The notes beneath the pieces were generated by a model. The model worked only from the letters and a program-made list of their open reading frames with translations. It did not search any database and was not told the origin of the DNA. The translations under genes and the position numbers were made by a program. Of a stretch of 11,765 bases of DNA, positions 6,411 through 11,765 are shown piece after piece (the first letter of the stretch is position 1; each line of letters opens with the position of its first letter). This stretch comes from Campylobacterales bacterium (GTDB lineage Bacteria; Campylobacterota_A; Desulfurellia; JAADFJ01), in assembly GCA_027080125.1 (NCBI GenBank), contig JALWSW010000210.1:1-11765 (forward strand). The letters are read 5' to 3'.

Positions 6411-7516
6411 AAAAATATCAGATAATATCAGCTTTTTTTATAAGTGTTGCTATTATATCAATTTTATCTATATTAAATAAAGCTTTTTATATAAATAAGC
6501 ATATAAGAATAAATAATGCTTATATCTGGGCTCCGCTGAACCGGTTCAGGATTAACAGAGAAGGGTATCTTATAAGGATAGATGTCAGGGAGCTTTCGGT
6601 TATAAAAAAAGGCACAAAGCTGGCGTATGTTAAACTTAAAGAACCGGAATTTAATCGTCGGATATTAAAGATTATAGAGAATGAACAGAAGCGTGAACTT
6701 TCAAGAATCAACAGTATGACTGTCAAATTTGATTATGCACTGAAGGAAAACAGTATCCGGTTGAATGAGCTCACTAATAAGCTGAATCTTATATCCGACT
6801 ATCTTTCAAAACTGGTGGTAAAAAATGAGCAAGACGGAAAGAAGGCACTTAAAATCAGTGATGTTTTGCTTAGCTTTTATAAAGCTGAGCTAAAAAAAGA
6901 GGAGGCTGTGCAGCAGAAATTGAAACGACTTTACAAAAAGGGTCTTATCTCCTACTTGAGGTCTAAAAGCGAGGATGCTAAGATTGAAAATATAAGAAAG
7001 ATTATAAAAAAACTGAAACTGAAAAACTTTAAAAATATTTCTACGGAGATTCAAAAGATATCGGTCTCAAATAGTGTTGCCTCAGAAAATAAAGCCAAAA
7101 ACAAAACAGGTAAACCGGAAATATCAGCAAGCAAAAAAGAAACTGCTGAAACTGAAAATCAGCCGGAGCGCTATAGCTATATAATTTCTGACACAAGCGG
7201 AATTGTTTATAAAATTCTTGTTCCGGTTCCCTCTGAAGTTTACCCGCGTGATACGCTTTTTTCATTTTATAAACCTGAGAAGATGAGAGTTGTTGCTTAT
7301 TATGCTCAGACAAGTGATATCAGTAAAGGTGCCGATGTAATAATAACTGCGGAGGGAAAAAAGATAAAGGGCAAAATTGAGGAAATCTACTATAACAGCA
7401 GCGCGATCAATGGAAACAGCGCGATAAAACTTGTTATAAAACCGGACGGTGATATAACGAAATATCCGCTTTATACGCCTGTTAGGGTTGATGTAAAGCA
7501 GTCCAAATGGTTTTAG
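6407..7516 (+). CDS. HlyD/EmrA-like membrane fusion protein, orphan
   Basis: This 369-residue protein is anchored by one N-terminal helix (5-28), with the rest presumably periplasmic. NNAYIWAPLNRFRINREGYL (36-55) recalls the DNAYV...VSGYV segment of EmrA-type adaptors and begins a half lipoyl motif that ends in VIKKGTKLAYV (65-75). Residues about 80-215 are rich in Lys, Glu, Leu and Ile and look like a coiled-coil hairpin. A hydrophilic, low-complexity linker (220-255) follows. The second lipoyl half starts at DTSGIVYKI (262-270), and a beta-barrel-like part (290-363) contains VVAYYAQTSDISKGADVIIT. Such proteins bridge an inner-membrane pump or synthase and an outer-membrane channel; no such partner is in the window. 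It overlaps the amidase by 4 bp and ispE by 10 bp, so it is firmly in this operon. The fold is likely, but the cargo is unknown. Confidence 0.7.
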   Translation: MKKYQIISAFFISVAIISILSILNKAFYINKHIRINNAYIWAPLNRFRINREGYLIRIDVRELSVIKKGTKLAYVKLKEPEFNRRILKIIENEQKRELSRINSMTVKFDYALKENSIRLNELTNKLNLISDYLSKLVVKNEQDGKKALKISDVLLSFYKAELKKEEAVQQKLKRLYKKGLISYLRSKSEDAKIENIRKIIKKLKLKNFKNISTEIQKISVSNSVASENKAKNKTGKPEISASKKETAETENQPERYSYIISDTSGIVYKILVPVPSEVYPRDTLFSFYKPEKMRVVAYYAQTSDISKGADVIITAEGKKIKGKIEEIYYNSSAINGNSAIKLVIKPDGDITKYPLYTPVRVDVKQSKWF

Positions 7517-8358
7517 CTCCGGCGAAGTTGAATCTTTTTCTGAAAGTTTTTAAAAAATCGGGCGAATATCATAACATATATTCCCTTGTATGCTTTATTG
7601 ATATATTTGATGAGATTGAAATTATGCCTGCTGATGATATTTCGGTTTCCTCAGAGCTTAATCTCGGCAAAAGCGACCTTGTTTACAAAGCGGTTTGTCT
7701 GCTAAAGCAGATATCAGGATGCAGGCTCGGTGCAGATGTTAGCATAAAAAAACGAATTCCGATTGGCTCTGGGATGGGAGGGGCCAGTTCTGATGCGGCT
7801 ATGACGCTCAGAAAGTTAGACAAACTTTGGCGATTAAACCTCTCAAAAAACAGGTTGATGAAAATTGCTCTGATGTGCGGAAGCGATTTGCCGCTTTTTT
7901 TTGAGGATTCATCTCTTTTGCTTGTAAGTGGTATTGGCGAAAAGATTAAACCGGTAAATCTATCTTCCACACTTTATTTTGTTATAGTTTATCCTGGCGT
8001 TCAGATATCGGCAACCTCGGCATATTCTTGGTATGACCTGTTGACAACAGGCAAGACTACAACTATAAAGCATCTGCCCGCTGCTATTGACTTTGAGACT
8101 ATAGCTGAGATTGTTCAAAACGATCTGCAGGGGCCGGTTGCTTCCAGATCACTTGCCGTTAAAGAGGCGCTTGAGGTTCTTTCTGGGAAGGCAAAAGAGG
8201 GAGTTGTTTTTATGACGGGCTCAGGCAGCAGCGTTGTTGGAATGTTTAAAAACGAGGAAAGAAGGAATAAATGCTACGAAGAGATTAAGTTTCAAAAAAG
8301 TTGGCGTTGCTTTAAGGCTCGTTCGATAAGATTATCAGAGGAGCTATTGAAAAGATGA
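7507..8358 (+). CDS. ispE: 4-diphosphocytidyl-2-C-methyl-D-erythritol kinase
   Basis: IspE phosphorylates CDP-methylerythritol with ATP, the fourth step of the MEP isoprenoid pathway that feeds undecaprenyl phosphate and quinones. At 283 residues it has the usual size. It carries the three GHMP-kinase motifs: APAKLNLFLKV (4-14) with K7, the ATP loop PIGSGMGGASSDAA (85-98) and MTGSGSSVVGMF (236-247). The catalytic Asp is D127 in CGSDLPLFF. The substrate-contact segment reads GEYHNI where DGYHEL is more usual, so Gly is replaced by Glu just before the Tyr-His pair. The start is 10 bp inside the membrane-fusion gene, with a weak Shine-Dalgarno, suggesting translational coupling. Its last codons hold the -35 box of the tRNA promoter. 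Confidence 0.95.
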   Translation: MVLAPAKLNLFLKVFKKSGEYHNIYSLVCFIDIFDEIEIMPADDISVSSELNLGKSDLVYKAVCLLKQISGCRLGADVSIKKRIPIGSGMGGASSDAAMTLRKLDKLWRLNLSKNRLMKIALMCGSDLPLFFEDSSLLLVSGIGEKIKPVNLSSTLYFVIVYPGVQISATSAYSWYDLLTTGKTTTIKHLPAAIDFETIAEIVQNDLQGPVASRSLAVKEALEVLSGKAKEGVVFMTGSGSSVVGMFKNEERRNKCYEEIKFQKSWRCFKARSIRLSEELLKR

Positions 8359-8374
8359 TATTGTTGGATACAAT
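8347..8374 (+). promoter_or_regulatory. Sigma-70 promoter for tRNA-Gln and prs
   Basis: TTGAAA (8347-8352), inside the ispE end, and TACAAT (8369-8374) are 16 bp apart, and each differs from consensus by one base. Initiation near 8381 would begin about 3 nt before the mature tRNA 5' end. No terminator is seen between the tRNA and prs, so the transcript may run through prs, rplY and pth. Confidence 0.65.
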
Positions 8375-8383
8375 TGCTGGCGA

Positions 8384-8458
8384 TGGGGTGTCGCCAAGCG
8401 GTAAGGCACAGGACTTTGACTCCTGCATTCGGAGGTTCGAATCCTCCCACCCCAACCA
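8384..8458 (+). tRNA. tRNA-Gln (UUG)
   Basis: The cloverleaf is complete. The acceptor stem pairs TGGGGTG (8384-8390) with CACCCCA (8448-8454), beginning with the U1-A72 pair typical of tRNA-Gln. The D arm reads CGCCAAGCGGTAAGGC. The anticodon stem CAGGA/TCCTG (8409-8413 and 8421-8425) closes loop CTTTGAC, with anticodon TTG at 8416-8418. The T arm contains GGTTCGAATCC. Discriminator A8455 is followed by an encoded CCA (8456-8458). The sequence is close to E. coli tRNA-Gln as I recall it. Confidence 0.97.
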
Positions 8459-8477
8459 AATAAAACAAGGATGAGTT

Positions 8478-9413
8478 ATGAATAGTATGAAGGTTATATC
8501 GGGAAGCTCAAATCTTCCATTGGCAGAAAAGATTGCAGGCTATCTGGGCACCCATCTTACCGATGTTGATATTTCTCATTTTTCAGACGGGGAAATTTAT
8601 GTGCATATAAAGGAGAATGTGCGCGGAAGCGACGTGTTTGTTGTTCAATCGTGCTACCCGGATGTCAATGAAAGTTTTATGGAACTTTTGATTATGTGCG
8701 ATGCTCTGAAACGCTCTTCGGCAAGACAGATTATAGCGGTTGTACCGTATTATGCTTATGCGAGACAGGACAGAAAGGATCGTCCTCGCGTTCCTATAAC
8801 TGCAAAACTGGTTGCCGATCTGCTAACAAAAGCCGGCGCATCACGAGTTCTTTCGGTTGATCTGCACACAGGTCAGATTCAGGGATTTTTCGATATACCG
8901 GTTGATCATCTCTATGCGGCACCGGTGCTTATCGATTATATCACAAGAAGCGGTATGAAAAACTGCGTTGTTGTTTCTCCTGATGCCGGAGGAATGGAAA
9001 GGGCGCGTTATTTTGCAAAAAAGATTAATGCCAAGGTTGCCATGATTGATAAAAGACGTCCCAAAGCGAACGTTTCCGAGGTGATGCACGTAATCGGAGA
9101 TATAAAAGGAAAGGTTGCCTTGATAGTTGATGATATTGTTGATACCGCAGGCACGATTTGCAAAGCTGCAGAGGCACTAAAAAAGGAAGGTGCTACTGAT
9201 ATTGTGGCATGCTGTACGCATCCTATTTTATCAGGAAACGCAAAAGAAAAGATTCTCTCCTCGCCGATATCGCGGTTTATAGTGACCGATACGATAAAAC
9301 TGCCAAAAGAAAAACTGTTTGACAAACTTGAGATACTTTCGGTTTCACCGTTGATCGGAGAAGCGATGAGAAGAATTTATAATAACGAATCTGTTAGTTC
9401 ATTGTTTTTATAG
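8478..9413 (+). CDS. prs: Ribose-phosphate pyrophosphokinase
   Basis: The enzyme makes PRPP from ribose-5-phosphate and ATP, for purine, pyrimidine, histidine and tryptophan synthesis. At 311 residues it is a class I bacterial PRPP synthetase. Visible motifs are the ATP-site YARQDRK (94-100), DLHTGQIQGFF (128-138) with a metal/ATP-binding His, VVSPDAGGMERA (165-176), the flexible-loop DKRRP (191-195) and the PRPP loop VDDIVDTAGT (217-226), a conservative form of VDDMIDTAGT. The C-terminus SVSSLFL is typical. AAGGA (8467-8471) stands 6 nt before the ATG; a second Met at residue 4 is a less likely start. It lies 19 bp after tRNA-Gln and 9 bp before rplY. No PurR-like operator is visible. Confidence 0.97.
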   Translation: MNSMKVISGSSNLPLAEKIAGYLGTHLTDVDISHFSDGEIYVHIKENVRGSDVFVVQSCYPDVNESFMELLIMCDALKRSSARQIIAVVPYYAYARQDRKDRPRVPITAKLVADLLTKAGASRVLSVDLHTGQIQGFFDIPVDHLYAAPVLIDYITRSGMKNCVVVSPDAGGMERARYFAKKINAKVAMIDKRRPKANVSEVMHVIGDIKGKVALIVDDIVDTAGTICKAAEALKKEGATDIVACCTHPILSGNAKEKILSSPISRFIVTDTIKLPKEKLFDKLEILSVSPLIGEAMRRIYNNESVSSLFL

Positions 9414-9422
9414 GAGGATAAA

Positions 9423-10001
9423 ATGATAAATCTATACAAGAGAGAGGAAAGCGGCAAAAAGATAAGAGCCAAAGGGTTTGTTCCTGCCGAGCTTTACGGT
9501 CCCGGAACGAAAAATATCGATGCTTATATGTCTGCCAGAGACGCTAAAAATCTTTCAAAATTACGCAACAGAACCCATCTTAACGAGGTTTCTCTGAATG
9601 GTACGACATTTAAGGTTTTGGTGAAGGATGTTGCCAGAGACCCTGTGACCGATGAGATTTTGCACATTGATCTTTATGAAGCCAAGGAGAATCGATTTAC
9701 CAATGTAAAGGTACCTGTTGTTTTGACCGGAACGCCCAAGGGGGTAAAAATCGGTGGTGTGCTTAATCAGGCTCGTTCATACATAAATGTGACTGCTCCT
9801 GCGACCAATGTTCCCGGTTCGATTGAGGTTGATGTAAGCGATATGGAAATAGGCGATGTTTTGAGGGCTACCGACTTAAAGCTTCCTGCGAATGTCAGGA
9901 TAAAAGGTAAGACGTTTTTTACTATAGCCAGTGTAGTCGGAAGAGCTAAAGCCGTTGAGAGTTCCGAAGAAGCTGCCGAAGTTGAGGAATCGGAATCTTA
10001 A
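9423..10001 (+). CDS. rplY: 50S ribosomal protein L25, general stress protein CTC type
   Basis: The 192-residue protein is the long, two-domain L25/TL5/CTC form that binds 5S rRNA in the large subunit. The N-terminal RNA-binding domain is at 1-88 (KREESGKKIRAKGFVPAELYG, ending in DEILHIDLYEA). The C-terminal beta domain is at about 90-175 (VPVVLTGTPKGVKIGGVLNQ, DVSDMEIGDVLRATDLKLP). An acidic Ser/Glu tail ends it. The N-terminus is short: it begins right at the KREESGK segment and lacks the ARRLR stretch common after GKG in other L25 proteins. AGGAGG (9412-9417) gives one of the strongest ribosome binding sites in the window, overlapping the prs stop. The 3' end overlaps pth. Confidence 0.95.
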   Translation: MINLYKREESGKKIRAKGFVPAELYGPGTKNIDAYMSARDAKNLSKLRNRTHLNEVSLNGTTFKVLVKDVARDPVTDEILHIDLYEAKENRFTNVKVPVVLTGTPKGVKIGGVLNQARSYINVTAPATNVPGSIEVDVSDMEIGDVLRATDLKLPANVRIKGKTFFTIASVVGRAKAVESSEEAAEVEESES

Positions 10002-10563
10002 TCTGATTGTAGGACTTGGAAATCCGGGAGAAAGCTACGCACAAACACGACATAATGTAGGTTTTGAGGTAATAGAGAGGATAGCCGAAAAGCTCGGCTG
10101 TCGATTTGACGAGATCAGGAGATTTAAGGCTTCAATTGCTAAAAATACGGAAAGAACTTTAATTCTGGCAAAGCCGCTTACATATATGAATCTTTCCGGC
10201 TTTTCGGTTTCTGCGGTTGTTAATTTCTACAAAATAGAGCTGGAGAATCTTCTTGTTATCTCTGATGATCTTGATCTTGAGGCTGGAAAAATTCGTTTTC
10301 AAAACGGCGGATCAAGCGCAGGACATAAAGGCGTAGAATCTATAATAAATCAGCTTGGAAGCAAAGAGTTTGTGCGTTTGCGAGTTGGAATCGGCAAACA
10401 GGATAATGTCGTCTCTTATGTGTTGGGACATTTCAGAGAAGATGAATTAAGGTTTTTCGATAATATATTCGAAAGAGCCGCTGAGGCTGCTCTCTATTGG
10501 AGTGAATATAAATTTGACAAAGCTGCAAACCGATACAACGGAATGAAGCCTTTAAACAGCTGA
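9982..10563 (+). CDS. pth: Peptidyl-tRNA hydrolase
   Basis: Pth cleaves peptidyl-tRNAs released by stalled ribosomes and recycles the tRNA. No ATG exists near the conserved N-terminus. I choose TTG at 9982 (193 residues), which puts six residues before LIVGLGNPG and overlaps rplY by 20 bp; an in-frame TTG at 9955 would add nine unlikely residues. Conserved residues are N14 (GNPG), catalytic H24 (TRHNVGF), N70 (KPLTYMNLSG) and D95 (ISDDLDL). The next motif reads SSAGHKGVESI, so Lys116 stands where E. coli has Asn114, a tRNA/peptide-contact residue. RLRVGIGKQ and YVLGHF are normal. The exact start is uncertain; the family is not. Confidence 0.94.
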   Translation: MRNRNLNLIVGLGNPGESYAQTRHNVGFEVIERIAEKLGCRFDEIRRFKASIAKNTERTLILAKPLTYMNLSGFSVSAVVNFYKIELENLLVISDDLDLEAGKIRFQNGGSSAGHKGVESIINQLGSKEFVRLRVGIGKQDNVVSYVLGHFREDELRFFDNIFERAAEAALYWSEYKFDKAANRYNGMKPLNS

Positions 10564-10585
10564 TTTTATATGGCTTAATTTAAGA

Positions 10586-10849
10586 TCAAGCCGGGGTTTT
10601 CTGTCGTTTTGCTTTGTTTTTTATGGGGACATTGATTTCCAGAATGTCATATCCATCCTGGCGATTCACCCTTATATCCAATGAATCTTTGGTGTTGGTG
10701 TATTTTGAGAGCACCTTTATCAGGTCGGCTTTTAGATCATCAAAAAACGGTAATCGTGTCATTCCTCGTTCGTGAGCAAGTATTATATGTAGCCTTTCTG
10801 CCGCTTCCTTTGCACTTTTTTTCTTTCTTTTGAAAAAATCAAAAAGCAT
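10586..10849 (-). CDS. minE: Cell division topological specificity factor MinE
   Basis: MinE (87 residues) displaces MinC from MinD and stimulates the MinD ATPase, driving pole-to-pole oscillation. The N-terminus MLFDFFKRKKK is the amphipathic membrane-targeting helix. The anti-MinCD segment KEAAERLHIILAHERG (14-29) lines up with the E. coli helix KERLQIIVAERR. The topological-specificity domain follows (LPFFDDLKADLIKVLSKY, 33-50, and DGYDILEINVPI, 65-76). AAAGGA ends 7-8 nt before the ATG. It follows minD by 2 bp and converges on pth with 22 bp between stops. Confidence 0.94.
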   Translation of the reverse strand: MLFDFFKRKKKSAKEAAERLHIILAHERGMTRLPFFDDLKADLIKVLSKYTNTKDSLDIRVNRQDGYDILEINVPIKNKAKRQKTPA

Positions 10850-10851
10850 AT

Positions 10852-11643
10852 TTATGTCCTTTGTAGTTTTCCAAAAAGTTTTTGAAACAAACCTTTTGGC
10901 TTAAATTCAATTTGCGGAACGTCCTCTCCCAGCAAGCGTCGAGTTATGTTCATGTATGCGTTTGCGGTTATCGACGATTTATTCAAAACGGCAGGTTCTC
11001 CTTTATTGGTGTATTCTATCATCCTGGGATCGTTTGGCACAATACCCAACAGATCGATTGCAAGAATCTGCAATATATCCTCCTGGCTCATCATCTCACC
11101 TTTTTTGACCAACTCCGGTTGAACACGGTTTAGAATCAAAGAGATGTTTTTTTTGCCGTTTGCCTCCAATATTCCTACAACTCTATCGGCATCCCTTATT
11201 GAGGATATCTCCGGAGTTGCCACGATAATTATGTTATCGGCGCCTGCAAACGCGTTTGAAAATCCCGTTTCTATGCCTGCGGGCGAATCGATAAATACAA
11301 AATCAAACTGCTCTTTAAGCTGTTCAAGCAGATTCAAAAATTTCTCTTTTGATAAGTCCTCTTTTGAGTTGGTCTGAGACGCCGCCAAAAGTTTGAGATT
11401 ATCATTCCTTTTGTCTCTTATAAGTGCGCTGTTTAATTTTGCTCTTCCTTCAAGAAGATCAATAATATTGTAAACTATGCGGTTTTCCAGTCCGAGTATC
11501 ATATCAAGGTTTCTCAAACCGATGTCAAGGTCGATGGCAACGACCTTTTTCCCCAGTATTGCCATTCCAAGCGCAAGATTTGCAGTTGTAGTTGATTTTC
11601 CCACTCCGCCTTTTCCCGATGTAATCGTGTAAATCTTGCTCAT
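10852..11643 (-). CDS. minD: Septum site-determining ATPase MinD
   Basis: MinD is a membrane-cycling ATPase that recruits MinC to block FtsZ rings away from midcell. The 263-residue protein has the deviant Walker A GKGGVGKSTTTANLA (10-24, with signature Lys11), switch I near DLDIGLRNLDMILG (38-51), Walker B FVFIDSPAGIE (115-125) and the late nucleotide motif LILNRVQP. The C-terminal GLFQKLFGKLQRT (251-263) is the amphipathic membrane-targeting sequence, which separates it from ParA and FlhG proteins. AGGAGAG overlaps the minC stop and lies just before the ATG. Order minC-minD-minE on the minus strand is the standard operon. Confidence 0.96.
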   Translation of the reverse strand: MSKIYTITSGKGGVGKSTTTANLALGMAILGKKVVAIDLDIGLRNLDMILGLENRIVYNIIDLLEGRAKLNSALIRDKRNDNLKLLAASQTNSKEDLSKEKFLNLLEQLKEQFDFVFIDSPAGIETGFSNAFAGADNIIIVATPEISSIRDADRVVGILEANGKKNISLILNRVQPELVKKGEMMSQEDILQILAIDLLGIVPNDPRMIEYTNKGEPAVLNKSSITANAYMNITRRLLGEDVPQIEFKPKGLFQKLFGKLQRT

Positions 11644-11651
11644 TCGCTCTC

Positions 11652-11765
11652 CTATGCTCCTAAATCGAGTTTTTCATTTTTCATAAGCCAATCGTTGTAA
11701 TCCTGAACAACTATAACCTCAGATGATAAAAACGCAATCTCAGGTTTTCTGTTGCTTGTATCCTG
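11652..11765 (-). CDS. minC: Septum site-determining protein MinC (3' end)
   Basis: Reading inward from the window edge on the minus strand, 37 codons end in TAG 8 bp before the minD ATG. The fragment contains RKPEIAFLSSEVIVVQDYND, which resembles the last strand of the MinC C-terminal beta-helix (PEIAYV..G.IVI pattern), followed by a hydrophilic tail WLMKNEKLDLGA. The stretch is short, so the call rests largely on its position before minD and minE. MinC is the FtsZ inhibitor of the system. The tail past the last strand looks longer than usual to me. Confidence 0.65.
   Translation of the reverse strand, partial: QDTSNRKPEIAFLSSEVIVVQDYNDWLMKNEKLDLGA

Noticed and set aside
7386..7435. Repeated AGCGCGAT element in the 3' part of the membrane fusion gene.
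   Set aside because: Two copies of about 10 bp encoding similar short peptides (SSAI, NSAI); no array and no extension beyond.
10572..10600. GGCTT/AAGCC stem followed by GGGGTTTT after pth, a possible terminator.
   Set aside because: The stem has only 5 bp with an 11-nt loop, overlaps the minE stop, and the T run is short and separated by four G. Too weak to call.
11144..11377. Open frame on the plus strand opposite minD.
   Set aside because: It is antisense to highly conserved minD codons, with no motif or start signal.

Overview
The window reads as core chromosome of a low-GC (about 40% by eye), Gram-negative, motile-or-biofilm-capable bacterium. An outer membrane is implied by lptB and by a secreted three-amidase-family cell-wall hydrolase. 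Sigma-54, a GAF-GGDEF diguanylate cyclase, a complete minD-minE pair and the order ispE / tRNA-Gln / prs / rplY / pth point to the Desulfobacterota (Deltaproteobacteria), Deferribacterota or a neighbouring lineage. The phylum is inferred from gene order and is not proved. Coding density is very high, with no insertion sequences, CRISPR, prophage or gap over 60 bp.

Layout. Bases 1-513 hold the 3' part of a TreT-like family-4 glycosyltransferase, which converges on holA (DNA polymerase III delta, minus strand). HolA and cysE diverge from a gap of about 57 bp that holds a consensus sigma-70 promoter for cysE. CysE overlaps a GAF-GGDEF gene by 20 bp. From 3242 to 8358 five genes overlap one another: lptB, rpoN, an N-acetylmuramoyl-L-alanine amidase, a HlyD/EmrA-like membrane fusion protein and ispE. 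An extended -10 promoter sits so close to lptB that its mRNA should be leaderless or nearly so. A new promoter inside the end of ispE precedes tRNA-Gln(UUG), prs, rplY and pth, which form a compact co-directional set. Pth converges on the minus-strand minC-minD-minE operon, whose minC is cut by the window edge.

How the genes work together. The lptB-to-ispE block mixes envelope functions (LPS export ATPase, septal peptidoglycan hydrolase, membrane fusion protein, isoprenoid precursor supply for undecaprenyl phosphate) with the sigma-54 factor. The tRNA-prs-rplY-pth set is a translation and nucleotide-supply module: a glutamine tRNA, PRPP synthesis, a 5S-rRNA-binding protein and peptidyl-tRNA recycling. 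Min proteins place the division site.

There is no clear undescribed multi-gene system here. The most interesting points are the orphan membrane fusion protein wedged between amidase and ispE, the coupling of serine acetyltransferase to a diguanylate cyclase, the near-leaderless lptB start, the short non-acidic region II of RpoN and several start-codon corrections (holA ATG at 1383, amidase GTG at 5208, pth TTG at 9982).
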